A stretch of 64,000 bases of DNA from Trissonchulus latispiculum (Eukaryota > Nematoda > Enoplea > Enoplida > Ironidae). Below the pieces are notes generated by a model, which did not search any database, was not told where the DNA came from, and saw only the letters and a list, made by a program, of their open reading frames with translations. This document shows positions 9,601-19,275 of the stretch, one piece after another (position 1 is the first letter of the stretch; every line of letters begins with the position of its first letter). The translations under genes and the position numbers were made by a program. The stretch lies in assembly GCA_030248195.1 (NCBI GenBank), contig JASAND010030984.1, positions 1 through 64,000 on the forward strand, written 5' to 3'.

Positions 9601-11632
9601 TAATCCGCACTTTCATTCTCCATCAACCAGGGGCCAATTTCATAAAAGTTTAAACTTGCAACTTGCACATACAAGTTACAAGTTAAATGTTTCATAAAAC
9701 TGCAAATGGTACTTGCGTACTTGCACTTGAACTGGGGCCAATTTCATAAAAAGTTGCGGATTTGCAAGTGCGAGTTTGCTAGTACTCGCACTTGAAACGC
9801 AAGTGCGGATTACAAGTGTTGCATAAAACTTTTCCGCAAACTTGCGGAAATTAGCTAAGCAAGTAATGGAACTTGACCCACTTGCAACGTTTACTACAAG
9901 TTGTCAAGTGTGACAATTTGCTTAGCTAATTTCCGCAAGTTGGCTGAAAAATGTTATGAAACACTGACAACTTGAACTTGCAGTTCAAGTACAAGTGCAA
10001 GCACAAGTGCAAGTTCAAGTCTAAGGATTTTTATGAAATTGGCCCGTCTAGTACTGACAGCACGTTAACCTTAGAATTTCGGGAATGAGTTAGGGGGTTT
10101 GGAGTTCTTGAGCTTTATTCTTCTTTTTTGTGACTTGGTTTCAGCGAGGTGCTTTTCTGAGTCGCATAGTTTTTTGAGAAAATGTGGGACTGGGCTTATT
10201 TTAGAGAGTTTTCTTTGGGAAGGGAAGCAAGGTGTAAGGGCACGAAATTTTGGGTGGGGGGGGTGAAAATTTTTCGATGTTTTTCAGTATTTTATTCAGA
10301 CTAATATTATAACGTGTTTACGGCAGTTATATCCTGAATCCTGAAAAGCCGTAATATGTTCATAAGAAGGAATCTAATCCGTTGTTTCTTATGTTTGACT
10401 CTAACGACTCCCTTTTAAAAACCTTTGCCAGTTTTTTTAGTCTTTACCTACGTCATTTTTCGAATTTTTAATTTTTGTGTAGTTTTCTTTTTTCAATTTT
10501 AGAATTTTGTAGTCGTCAAAAGGTCCAGGGCTATCCTACCGTACGTCTCTACAGTCAGGGCCAATACAAGGCCAGCTTCAAGGGTGAAAAAACTGCGGAT
10601 GCCTTTCTAACCTTTCTTCAGGACCCGGAGGACTATTTAGCCACCGTGGTTGAGCCGCAGCAGAAACCACAATCAGAAGAAGAAGAAAAAGAAAAGGAAA
10701 AGGAAGTGGAATTGCCATTCCTCCTCCAATTGACGGGGCAGAATTTTCAGAACGAGATTTCTGGCACGCCCCTGGCTCTGGTTATGTTCTATGCCCCTTG
10801 GTGCGGTCACTGCAAGCAGGCCAAGCCACACTTTGAAGCGGCTGCGGCGCAACTGCGGCACAGTGGTGTGGATAGTGCGGCGGTGGCGCTCTTGGGTGCA
10901 GTGGATTGCACTGTTTATAAGGGTATCCCTTGTCCTCCAATATCCTGTAGGGGGTTTGCGGGGGGGGGGGGAGATGTTTTCTTAAACTTTAATTAAACTT
11001 CGATGTATTGTAAACTTTAGTTTAACGTTCATATTATTATCTGGTTGTTCTGTGTGAAGATTGGAGTAGTCAAGTATTTAATTAATAATATCTGGGTAAT
11101 TGTTTTGCATTTAGTTTACGTAGCTTTTATTAAGTATGTGAGTGTTGTTTGGTGTATGTGAAAGATGGAGAGGTTTTCAGCCTGCGAGCTCAAGATTCTG
11201 TACTGAAAAAATTAGTTTTTATTTGTAAATTGAACTTTACTTTTTAATCAATGACTTAGTGACTTATATACGTTATTTATTACATACCTAATGATTATAT
11301 ACTTATATACTTATAGTCTATGTGTTTGCAACACAACCGCACGAAAAATTTCCCATGAAATTTTTTTAATTTTATCAGCAATTTATTTCGTTTTTATGTG
11401 TTTATTTTGTCTGAATTTTTAAATTATTTGGAATTTTTTAGATTTATGCAAGTCTGAAGAGGTATCCGGCTATCCCACATTCCGCCTGTACAAGAAGGGC
11501 AGTTTTGCTCAGAAGTATCAGGGTCAACGAACCAAGGAAGCGTTCATCGAATTTATCAATTCGGCTCAAGATGATTCGAAAAAGTCGGAAAAATCGGATG
11601 AGGAAAAGAAGGCGAAAAGGGAAGAGCTGTGA
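3560..11632 (+). CDS. PDIA5-like protein disulfide isomerase, multi-thioredoxin, 5' partial (gene span)
   Basis: Nine exons (3560-3642, 3887-4146, 4621-4789, 5681-5928, 6672-7055, 7514-7870, 9077-9475, 10503-10922, 11442-11632) join in phase to 836 residues plus stop. The product should catalyse disulfide formation and isomerisation in the ER. It carries six thioredoxin modules with active sites CGHC (79-82), CGHC (218-221), CGHC (347-350), SKPC (466-469, first Cys lost), CRHC (597-600) and CGHC (734-737), each followed by a cis-proline YPT motif about 43-48 residues later. The protein ends in KREEL, an ER-retention-like tail, after a Lys/Glu-rich stretch, as in the PDIA5 (PDIR) family. The LCQ..VxGYPTF block also matches that family. 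Vertebrate PDIA5 has three active modules plus one inactive one, so this copy is expanded. The first exon starts inside a thioredoxin fold, so the start codon and signal peptide are missing. Linkers are Pro/Thr-rich. Confidence 0.92.
3643..3886 (+). repeat. PDI intron with TTAA/TTAG microsatellite
   Basis: Positions 3643-3702 are an almost pure run of TTAG and TTAA tetramers, beginning at the splice donor itself. The rest of the intron is T-rich. Confidence 0.85.
3887..4146 (+). CDS. PDI exon b: module 1, CGHC half
   Basis: Residues 28-115. A Pro/Thr-rich linker leads to DFDPAVLILTKVNF and FYAPWCGHCKRAKPDF, the classic catalytic strand-helix of PDI, then AAVDCTKET. The intron after it is phase 1 (G|GTGGGT), at the position shared by all modules. 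This exon is almost identical to exon d. Confidence 0.92.
4621..4789 (+). CDS. PDI exon c: module 1, cis-Pro half
   Basis: Residues 115-171. DLCQSQEVRGYPTFKFYSNG contains the cis-proline loop, followed by YKGQRGKDDFVKFV. The donor, AAG|GTTTCA, is weak but gives the right phase (2) to join AG|C, serine, at exon d. Confidence 0.9.
4790..5680. repeat. PDI intron containing dispersed repeats
   Basis: About 4990-5075 holds several CCTACTTTT motifs, the reverse of the AAAGTAGGAA motif clustered at the ends of the element at 58202-60672. About 5300-5580 is a poly-G/poly-C repeat (CTCTAGGCGAAAAATGGGGG, CATTTTCTGGGCACCTTA) related to 26408-26700. No exon is seen. Confidence 0.55.
5681..5928 (+). CDS. 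PDI exon d: module 2, CGHC half
   Basis: Residues 171-254, with CGHC at 218-221. The stretch from KPLDRVL through AAVDCTKETG differs from exon b at only a handful of bases and about two residues. This points to a recent duplication or gene conversion. The introns after the two exons are not similar. Confidence 0.92.
5929..6671. repeat. PDI intron with a foldback-family copy
   Basis: About 6060-6420 contains two arms, TTCGATTCAGCTTTTC and GAAAAGCAGAATCGAA, around an AAGCTTAAGATGTAAGCTT centre. Flanks read GGGGTTTTCTGGGGCGCTGA and GTGTTCTGCGACCTCGAAAA. Relatives are at 56303-56927 and 62945-63060. Confidence 0.65.
6672..7055 (+). CDS. PDI exon e: module 2 cis-Pro half fused to module 3 CGHC half
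   Basis: Residues 254-382. It starts ELCQQYEVRGYPTF, passes through a Pro/Thr linker (about 301-316) and ends with FFAPWCGHCKRAKPDF and AAVDCTQQK. The linker has no intron here, unlike between modules 1 and 2. Confidence 0.93.
7514..7870 (+). CDS. PDI exon f: module 3 cis-Pro half fused to degenerate module 4
   Basis: Residues 382-501. DLCLQHDVVGYPTLRLYSHG is normal. The catalytic motif of module 4 reads VPWSKPCQD, so the nucleophilic N-terminal cysteine is replaced by serine and only the second cysteine remains. The rest of the fold (LVMFQVPW, ASVDCQADK) is kept and the frame is open, so this looks like a divergent domain, not a pseudogene. Confidence 0.9.
7871..9076 (+). other. Long AT-rich PDI intron
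   Basis: This 1.2-kb intron is T-rich on the coding strand. I see no repeat family or exon in it. The donor is GGTCAGT and the acceptor TTTGCAG. Confidence 0.7.
9077..9475 (+). CDS. PDI exon g: module 4 cis-Pro half fused to module 5 (CRHC)
   Basis: Residues 501-634. DFCAEHEVRLYPTYALYSFG gives the cis-Pro loop. After a long Pro-rich linker comes LVLFYAPWCRHCHDCAPAYG, an unusual CRHC active site with an extra cysteine three residues on. It ends VVNCDQYK at the shared phase-1 junction (G|GTTGGA, weak donor). Confidence 0.9.
9630..10045. mobile_element. TIR element in PDI intron, GGGCCAATTTCATAAAA termini
   Basis: GGGGCCAATTTCATAAAA occurs at 9630 and again at 9734, and its reverse complement, TTTTTATGAAATTGGCCC, ends at 10045. 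Between them are many direct and inverted ACTTGCAAGT-like subrepeats. This looks like a non-autonomous TIR element with a nested or duplicated left end. I could not define a target duplication. Confidence 0.65.
10503..10922 (+). CDS. PDI exon h: module 5 cis-Pro half fused to module 6 CGHC half
   Basis: Residues 634-774. EFCSRQKVQGYPTVRLYSQG is followed by a highly charged Glu/Lys linker (692-703), then LVMFYAPWCGHCKQAKPHF and GAVDCTVYK. The linker differs from the Pro-rich linkers of the other modules. Confidence 0.92.
11442..11632 (+). CDS. PDI terminal exon: module 6 cis-Pro half and KREEL tail
   Basis: Residues 774-836. DLCKSEEVSGYPTFRLYKKG, then YQGQRTKEAFIEFI, then a Ser/Lys/Glu-rich tail ending KREEL and TGA (11630-11632). 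The tail matches the KDEL-like ER-retrieval signals of PDIA5 proteins. I see no clear AATAAA soon after the stop. Confidence 0.93.
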
Positions 11633-13080
11633 TTCCTTCCCGGTTTTTTTAGAGATCTGGATCCAGGACTAAGATTTATTAGATTATTTAGAATTTAACA
11701 ATTTTGAATTATTTTTGTGAATTTGGTTGAGAAATTTGGTGCGCAGTTTTTTTGGTGAAACTGAATGAGTCAAAAAGGTTTTCCTCTCCTCGAATTTGAA
11801 TACAAAGGACATGTCCTTTTTTGTTTAATGTTTCCAAAATGTGAGCTGTGTGAGTTGACTTTTAACCGAAACTTTTTACCGATTACGTACCAGTAGATTG
11901 CACTTGAAATCTGGTTTTAACTTTGTTTGCATGCATATATATACTAATTAACACGCGTGAATGGGACCACAGGGCAGAAACGCATTTCAATTGATTAATG
12001 GATACTTTCATCTTTGTTACCTATTGCAACCCCAGTTTTCTCGAGTTGCATCCAAAAACACCATATGCAGGCAATAGACTAATAATACTCCTCAGCAACA
12101 TGTCTAAACTCTCTTATCTTAGGGTGGTGGTATCCTTTTGTGCAGGAGCTTTTGTAATGATTTTAAAACGCTATGACTTTCGCATTTTGGGAGTTGGAAA
12201 GAGCGTTATGCATCGTTTTAAAGTTTATAATCAGGACATTCACATGAGCTTACAAAACTAGCACAATTAGCAAAAAATATGTAGCAAACATTTTCCGACA
12301 TAACGGCTAAATATAGACCAAAAATATTTGACCATCGATTTCTCAAAACTGCGGAATTAGCCAAAATTTGTTTTTGTGCTATCATACAGAGGACATATGA
12401 GCCGAGGGACGTTTTTGGGTTTCGCTCAGTGTCACTTCACGGTGGAGAAAATTCGCAAAATGTACGCAGACAGTAAATTTCCAAACTTTGCACGAAATTT
12501 TCTCGAAACTGGAAGCGTTTTAGCCAAAACCGAGCAAAACGTCCCTCCGCAATAGTGCGAATTTCTACTCTGCCAAAGATCTCCGGAATCCTTCAAACAG
12601 TTTTTGAGAAATCGATGTTTAAAACAAAATAACCGTAGTTTTGCCAAAATTGTTTTTCGGCCAAATCTCTAGCTTAAAGCAGTGAACTTCAAGTAATAGC
12701 CATGGATAAAATGTGCAATTAGACCGTGTATCGATTGAGTAAAAATGGACCAAAATTGTTCGGAAAATTTGGCAGTAATTTTGAAAAAACTGATTTCCTC
12801 GAATTTGGCCATTTTTTGACCCTCAAAATGGTTTTTTGCCTATACTGACTTAACCACTGCAGATAGCTCAAAGGTTGTAAAAGCAAAAATGTTCATTTTC
12901 GTGTTCTCTTTCTAGCCATAACAACCAATCCTGTGTCTCGTCTACCTACTGGGAGCCTAAGCCCAAAAACCAAAACTTTCTTATCTTTTGGCCTAAAAAT
13001 ACGGGACTGGTCCCAGAATGTTAAAGACCACAGAAATAGGTTATTTCGTAAGTTTTAGCCATTTACGCAAACGATTAAAG
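11633..13080. other. Intergenic sequence, no gene seen
   Basis: T-rich 3' flank of the PDI gene, likely including its 3' UTR. About 11930-11985 repeats the fragment at 2300-2362. About 12100-13080 is low in features; the open frames are short and unconvincing. Confidence 0.5.
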
Positions 13081-13495
13081 CATAGGTTGACACGGGGGGT
13101 CTGGGGAGGGGTCCAAGCCCCCCCCCCCCAACCCGGACAAGGTACAAGCCCTATCGCCGTCGGTGACAAGGGGTAACGAAAAAATGGCCAAGGGGTAACC
13201 AAAAATAGCCGGAAAAAATTAGTTTCTACATTAAAATTTCAAAAAATTTCCGGCTTCAAATAATTTTAGCTGCAATTTTTAATTTTTCGGGAAAATCGGG
13301 CAAAATTTTGAAATTTTTTCCAAAAATTGAAGATTTTTTATAAAATTTTGATAAAAAAATGCGAATTTTAATATTAGCGTTAATTTTTCGAAACATTTAT
13401 TCTTGAGGTACAAGCCCCCCCAGAAAACTTTTGTTCAAGGTACAAGCCCCCTCAAAATTTTTTGGGGACAAGCCCCCCCAGGACCCGACCCTATG
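13081..13495 (+). mobile_element. G/C-run dispersed element, copy 1
   Basis: The ends are CATAGGTTGACACGGGGGG and, reversed, CATAGGGTCGGGTCCTGGGG. The interior repeats CAAGCCCCCC and GGGGTAACGAAAAAATGGCC. A reverse-oriented copy occupies 29776-30232. The inverted CATAGG ends suggest a MITE; no clear target duplication. Confidence 0.65.
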
Positions 13496-16400
13496 TTAAT
13501 GTATGGATTAAAGCCGTATATATGAGTCAAAAATATCCGAAGGGAAACCAGCATCTTAAGTATACACTGTTAAAATCACCATTCTGCTTGCAGACACCTA
13601 TTATATTTCTATCTGTCCTTTCTTCCTTCACGAGAATAATTTTGCATGAGTGATTTAGTTTCAGAAAATATTTTGCTTTCCCCGTCTTAAAATTCTTTTT
13701 TCCAGCTACGCTAGTGGTAATTCCAATCTATATAATATCATTGTGTTACATTTACTTTGTGTCAACTGTGCCTTATGCAGTTTCTTTCATTGTGCCAAAT
13801 CTTGTAGCGACTGAACCGCAAAGCATTGCTATCGGTCTTAGCGCTGTGCTACAACGGTCTTGTTTTGCGGTGATTTTGTCATACACTATTTTCGTTGACA
13901 ATAATTGTGGTGTTTTGGTTATTTGGATATGTTTTTTGAAGTATGTCTTTAATTTAGGTTTAAGTCCAATTTTGGTAGCTAGCTGTCAACTTTTTCAGCA
14001 TACTTTTCAATTGGCAAATGATTCCACTTTGCTTAAATTGTGGAGGGTTCATTAATTGTAACTAATTACTAAAGTATATAATTAATTAATTTAGCTTTGC
14101 ATGTACTTTTGTACGTTCCGTGTTGTGATAATTGTTAATGTTAATTTTTGACATTAATTGATTAGTTAATGATATTAATTGTTGATTCGAAATTCAACAT
14201 TTTCATTAATCACAATATTGCTGAAAGCTGATGTTTTAGTTGTTAATGTCCAATTTGAATTTCAGAAATTCACTATCTCACATATTCATAACTAAATTAA
14301 TAATTTCATATTCACTTTTCACATTGAAATTGGTCCATAAAGTATATATTTGCCTATGACTTGTATTTTTGGATGCTGCCACCTGGCTGTATCCAGGACT
14401 TTAAAATTGGAGGATCCAATCATGAAAGGGGTGGTCCCAATTTAAGTTTTTTTAAAATTGTCAGTTTTACGCTAAAATCACCAACTTAGTGTTTTTGTTG
14501 TCAAAAAAAGGTCCGCACCCTTTAGAGCTGACTTGTTCCTAGGCAAAAGGCAAAAATTTCTGGGGGAGAGCGAAACGTTTTTCGAGAAATGCTTAAAAAG
14601 CTATTTTCTTGCTGCAGAGTTAAAAATTCAACTATAATATATTTTCGACCTAAATTTAAGCTTAAAATAGCTAAAAAGTGCCCTGGAATCCGGCTATGCC
14701 GGAAAAAGTTTGTAAGATTTATCCTCAAATCCGGCTATATTTCTGGACACTTGGGTGGGATCGGGAGGGGGAAATGCCCCACCCACCCTGTAGAAAAAAG
14801 CCCGTAGACATCCCCTGCATACGCCTCTGCCGGACGGACGTTGTTTTTAGTTTCCCCGATTACTGCTTTCTAGCTAAAGTAATTTGGAAAAAGTAGGCAA
14901 AATACAGGTTACGAACACATTTCAGCTTATTTCTCTATAACGAAAAGCGCTTTCGCAATCAAGTCTAACCACGAAAATGTTGGTCTTTTGTAATGTCATT
15001 TCATTCGGTTGTAGTCAATCCGCCATAGTATCTGTCTGCACCTGAATTCACTTCATTTGTCTAGTGTGGTGCAGGGCTTTTTTTGTTGTCTTCTGTCTGT
15101 TATTTCCCTTGGCAGAATTTTGTTAGACAGAAATCTGGTTAGCCAAGCAATAGAAATTGAATTCAAATGCTTGCATATTGTAATAGGAAATTTTTGATGA
15201 AGTTTTAGGTTAGGTTTTTAGATTTGATGAACTATTTATATCTTCAGCCATTTTTACGTTTTCTTTCTACTGGTTTATGTCAAATTTGGTCAAGATTTTG
15301 TATGTCTGCTTAATGAAATTCTGCATTATGTTTTCTGAAACTTCACTTCATTAATGCACTCATAATTAATTGTTGTTACAGTTCTATCTTTGGCACCTTT
15401 GAGCTGTGAACAAATATGCTTTTTCTTTATATTTATTTGTGACTTATTGGTTTCTGTATGGGCTGGATAAGGTAACTTTTGTAACAGTTTTTGACTGTTG
15501 TTAAGAGTTACCTTAATTGAGAGTCAGTAAGGACCTGGTCAAAGCTTTTCACAGATTTTGTTATTTTGAACGTTTTGCGCGTTTCCTTAGACTTTTATCG
15601 TGATTTTTGGTTATTTTGTTCAAATGCAAAGCAAAGACCGTTTGCGAATTATCTCTTCGAGTTACAGCTTGTTAGACGTCTTTTTGTATCCAACTGAACA
15701 CCGCATATCCATCTGCTTATTAGCGTGGATTTCTGTTCTGTTGTCACGTAATAATCATGTGTTGGTGTCTATTTTTGTTTTTTAGGAATTTTTTGCTTGT
15801 TATTTATTTCTGTTTGTGTCCATTTTCTTCAGTATATACTAATTTAATACATATCTTTTCTAATGGGTTCTGTAGATTGTTATTGTGGCATATGAAGGAT
15901 ACGAATCTACCTATACTGTTAAATTATTTTATTGGGTGTTTGTTATTATATCGTTGATTTATGTTAAGTTTAGTTTATTTTCTTTTTGTGTTTTTTGCAA
16001 CTGATGAAGTAAAGGCATTTCTCTCGTTTGAACAGTAAACGATCTTTGATGATTTATTGACTGTAGTCGAGTAGGTTGTAGGAAAATCGTAAAGAAGAAC
16101 ATGTTTAGGATATTGTTAAAATCGTGAAAGGATATTGCTAAATTTAAGTCTATCTCGATTCGAGAGAAGGCTTTAGGATAGTTAAAATCTGGGACCATAA
16201 CAATCCAAATTTGATTTTTCATTTTTTTAAATGACATCAAAAAATGTTTGAAAAACATTTCCTGAACATACGGCTCGGTGAACTGCAATAAATTTAAGAG
16301 CACAAAAAATGCTACAAAGTTAACAAAATTTGTACATGGCGCCCACTAATTCATACTATTACTATTTTTAAGTTTCTGTTGAAAAAGCATAGGTGTGACT

Positions 16401-16526
16401 GTGAGATTTTGCTAATCCATGTTAATTTTTAAGTGCTAGTATGGATAGATATTTCAATGTAACAAATATTAGTATTGTGAGAAAATGTTCTTGCTCATTG
16501 TTAGCTTTGATTGGCAGGTATCATTC
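13496..16526. other. T-rich intergenic stretch
   Basis: The plus strand is strongly T-rich, like the introns of the PDI gene. There is a 113-codon open frame (13714-14055) preceded by TTTTTTCCAG. Its hydrophobic composition is what T-rich random sequence would give, so I do not call it. Nothing else is recognised. Confidence 0.5.
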
Positions 16527-16573
16527 TTTCATTAGTTGCAAAGCGAGACCCAAATTAACAGACAGTCTCCTTG

Positions 16574-17145
16574 GGAGGTGACTAAAACCAGGTTTGGGAT
16601 CAGGGTCCATTTCAGGATCAGGATCGGGTGACTAAAAACAGGATCCGTTTCAGGATTGGCTAAAAACTTCAGGATCGGGTATCTATAAAGAGGATCCATT
16701 TGAAGATCGGCTTGTAACTTCAGGATCAGTTTCAGGATCGGCTTATAAGTTCAGGATTCCACTTAGGGGCGGATCCTGAGTTCAGGGGTCTAAAAATCTC
16801 GTTGCCACTTTCAAATTCGGGCTAGTTCGAGATTAATTAACTCAGAAAGTAAACTAAGCTTAGGATCTAGAATCCTGCCTAAACCCGATCCTGAAGTTAC
16901 AAGCCGATCCTGAAGCTGATCCTGAAGTTACAAGCCGATCCTGAAGCTGATCCTGAAGCTACAAGCCGATCCTGAAATGGATCCTGTTATTAGCCACCCG
17001 ATCCTGAAATCAGGATCCATTACTAACCCGATCCTGAAGTTTTTAGACGATCCTGAAACGGATCCTGTTTTTAGTCACCCGATCCTGATCCTGATTCTGG
17101 AATGGATCCTGATCCTGCTCCCGATCCTGGTCCTTAGTCACCTCC
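16574..17145. mobile_element. GGATC-rich foldback MITE with 9-bp target duplication
   Basis: A 572-bp element with imperfect inverted ends (GGAGGTGACTAAAACCAGG against GGAGGTGACTAAGGACCAGG) is flanked by a perfect GTCTCCTTG repeat (16565-16573 and 17146-17154). Its body is a dense series of AGGATC/GATCCT subrepeats. The 9-bp duplication fits Mutator-like elements better than hAT. It interrupts the Harbinger relic. Confidence 0.82.
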
Positions 17146-17959
17146 GTCTCCTTGTTGCTGCGCCTAGTTCTAGATGGCGTAGTCCAGACGACTTGGGAAT
17201 AATTTTGCGATTCAAATTTGGCGCCCTATCAACGTAATGGCTGTAGTGGATTCAAATGGTTCGTTCATTGATCTTGTAGTGAAGGCGCCAGGCTCTGCAC
17301 ATGACAGCTGGATCTTGTGTGAAAGCCAGTTGCGGCGCGTCTTCCAAACGGATAGGCTGGGTGGTGGTATAATTTAGGGTGATTCAGGCTATCCGTGCAC
17401 TCAGTGGCTGATGACACCGATTGGCATTCCAAACTGCAACCAGGTTATAGAAGATAAGTTTTGATTTTGTTTTGAAGGTTTAAAGTAAAATTATTTTGAC
17501 TCCGTTAATATTGATTTCAGTTAATTAATTCACAGGACTTGCCACTTAAACAAACAGTGCAACTTTAGAAATCTTAAAGTTAGCATTTCTGCTACAAACA
17601 GTTTGGTCAAAATTGATCTCAATTGCAATTGTGAATTGACTTGTTGCTATTAAAACGATTCCATTGCAGCAAATGTCTTCGCTAATCCTGGCCTATATTA
17701 AGGTGTGTCAGAAATCACTGTGACACTACACAGTACATTACTCCATTAGGGCTTCCCATGGGTGGTGAAACCAGGGACCAGATAATGCATGCGCGACAGA
17801 TCATCACCGATAACGACAGCTATAATTAAGGAGCCCCCCTCCCTCGCCAGGGGTTATCAGGCGAGCGGTAAAATTCAAACTAAAGTATGCTCATTAGCAA
17901 TCTTAAACTTGGTGTAAATATGCAAGTTTGGTGTAGTAACAAATATGGGGGTAAAAAAG

Positions 17960-18330
17960 GTCCCTCTTTCATTCTTTTCTATCTTGAGACTCGGCCCATA
18001 CCATTCGTTCCTTGTTTCTGCAGCCATTTTTTTTGACCCCAGGCTTTCCGAGTAGCCCTAGCGAGGTTTCAGCCATCTTAGTCACTCGAGGTATGCGGGG
18101 GGCAAACTTTGTTGCTAACAGTCAACGTCGTTTGCCTTGGGTGTGACTGCGGCCACGTGCCAATAACCGTACACCGACTTGGCTTGGGGATCACGTTTTC
18201 TGTCCGTGGTCTTCGCTTCTCCGCTTTCTTGTCCACTTTCAAAGGACTGCGGAGAGCATCACCGTATAGGCCTCATGTAGTGCCTTGATGGTGGATAAGT
18301 CCGTAGCAAAAAAAAAACTGCAACCAGGAG
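17960..18330 (-). repeat. Left arm of a diverged long inverted repeat
   Basis: This ~300-base arm (CTTGTTTCTGCAGCCATTTT, CAGCCATCTTAGT, CGTTTGCCTTGGGTGTGACT, CTTCGCTTCTCCGC) pairs with 18975-19275 in reverse. It lies between the two main Harbinger relic blocks and next to the tRNA-like sequence, so it may be the body of a tRNA-derived SINE. Confidence 0.6.
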
Positions 18331-18452
18331 CGAAGATACAACAGGACGAGAGAGTGGTTGTAGAGGCATTTGGCCGATGAAAACGTAGGTTCGGTTGACT
18401 CCACTGTGAAAGGTTGAAATCAGGATCTGAAAGATGTGAAGAAAAGTGTCCA

Positions 18453-18518
18453 GGGCAGGGATCGAACCGCCGAACTTTGGTTTAAGAGTAGAACGCTCTA
18501 CCACTAAGCCACATCCCC
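18453..18518 (-). pseudogene. tRNA-Lys(CTT)-like relic or SINE head
   Basis: Read on the minus strand it starts GGGGATGTGGCTTAGTGGTA, has an anticodon region ACTCTTAAACC (CTT in the loop) and a B-box-like GGTTCGATCCCTGCC. The anticodon stem and acceptor no longer pair well. The following sequence with a T-run suggests a SINE head. Confidence 0.6.
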
Positions 18519-18974
18519 GGACGTTGAGACTAGTTTATTACGCTGATTTCAACCTTTGCTTATTGCTGATATTTAACATGGTTTGCTGATAATTAACAGC
18601 ACGGTGAAATTCGGCAAGAACCAGACCGAGCATGCAGACGGATCGTTGCTCGCGCTGTCCTACACAACTTAGCTATTAAATTTAAGTTGCCTGATTTTGA
18701 TGATAAGGAGGATTTCCAAATTCCAACCATCAAACTAGCAAAATTTGGTACTACTGGCACAGCTTTAAAACGAGCTTTTGCCAGAACCTACTTTTAGCTC
18801 AGTTGATAGCCAACCACCGCGAATGCCTTCATCAGTAAAACTTTGCCTGTTCATTTGCAAACATTGCTTGTCTTTGAAATAAAAGTGCGGAAGATAAACT
18901 CTTGAATATGGCGAAATTAATTCTTTTTAATAGTTTGCTTTTTTTTGAGAAGGGCCTAGCAACAGCGGCACACA

Positions 18975-19275
18975 TTGTGGCCATTACGTTGCTGCTCTCC
19001 GCAGACCGTTTAAAAATACGGACAAGAAGCGGAGAAGCGAAGGTCAAGGACAGAAACATGACCCCCAAGCCAAATCAGACGTACGGTTATTTCAGTTGCA
19101 CCCAGGTCAACAATGGTTGTCCAGCCAACCACTGTTGACCCCCGCATGTCAAGCACAACTAAGATGGCTGAAGACTAACAAAGCTTGCTCGACAGCTTAG
19201 GATAAAAAAGAAAAGGCTGCAGAAAGGGATTCGGAAGGGATAGGCGAGCTCTTAGATAGGAAAGAAATGAAAAGT
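18975..19275 (+). repeat. Right arm of the long inverted repeat
   Basis: Reverse match of 17960-18330, with GAAGCGGAGAAGCGAAGG, CCCCCAAGCCAAATCAGACG, AAGATGGCTGAAGAC and AAAGGCTGCAGAAAGG. No tRNA-like head is seen on this arm. Confidence 0.6.

Larger units (their letters stand above)
16527..18797 (+). pseudogene. PIF/Harbinger nuclease (HARBI1-like) relic, split
   Basis: Pieces of a HARBI1-type DDE nuclease remain. About 16527-16573 plus 17155-17200 gives TDSLLVAAPSSRWRSPDD across a later insertion. 17205-17455 reads INVMAVVDSNGSFIDLVVKA, then PGSAHDSWI, and after an in-frame TAG, GDSGYPCTQWLMTP; it keeps the two DDE aspartates of the VVD and GDSGYP motifs. About 18610-18797 gives the C-terminal region ACRRIVARAVLHNLAI and ends RAFARTYF then TAG. 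The middle (the region before the LHN helix, where the final acidic residue would fall) is missing, replaced by about 1.1 kb of other repeats. A frameshift lies near 17200. The gene is dead. Confidence 0.82.

Noticed and set aside
13714..14055. 113-codon hydrophobic open frame after a TTTTTTCCAG sequence
   Set aside because: T-rich DNA yields Phe/Ile/Val/Leu-rich frames by chance; no start context, partner exon or recognised family.
15959..16303. 114-codon minus-strand frame
   Set aside because: AT-rich, no known family, no splice or partner evidence.
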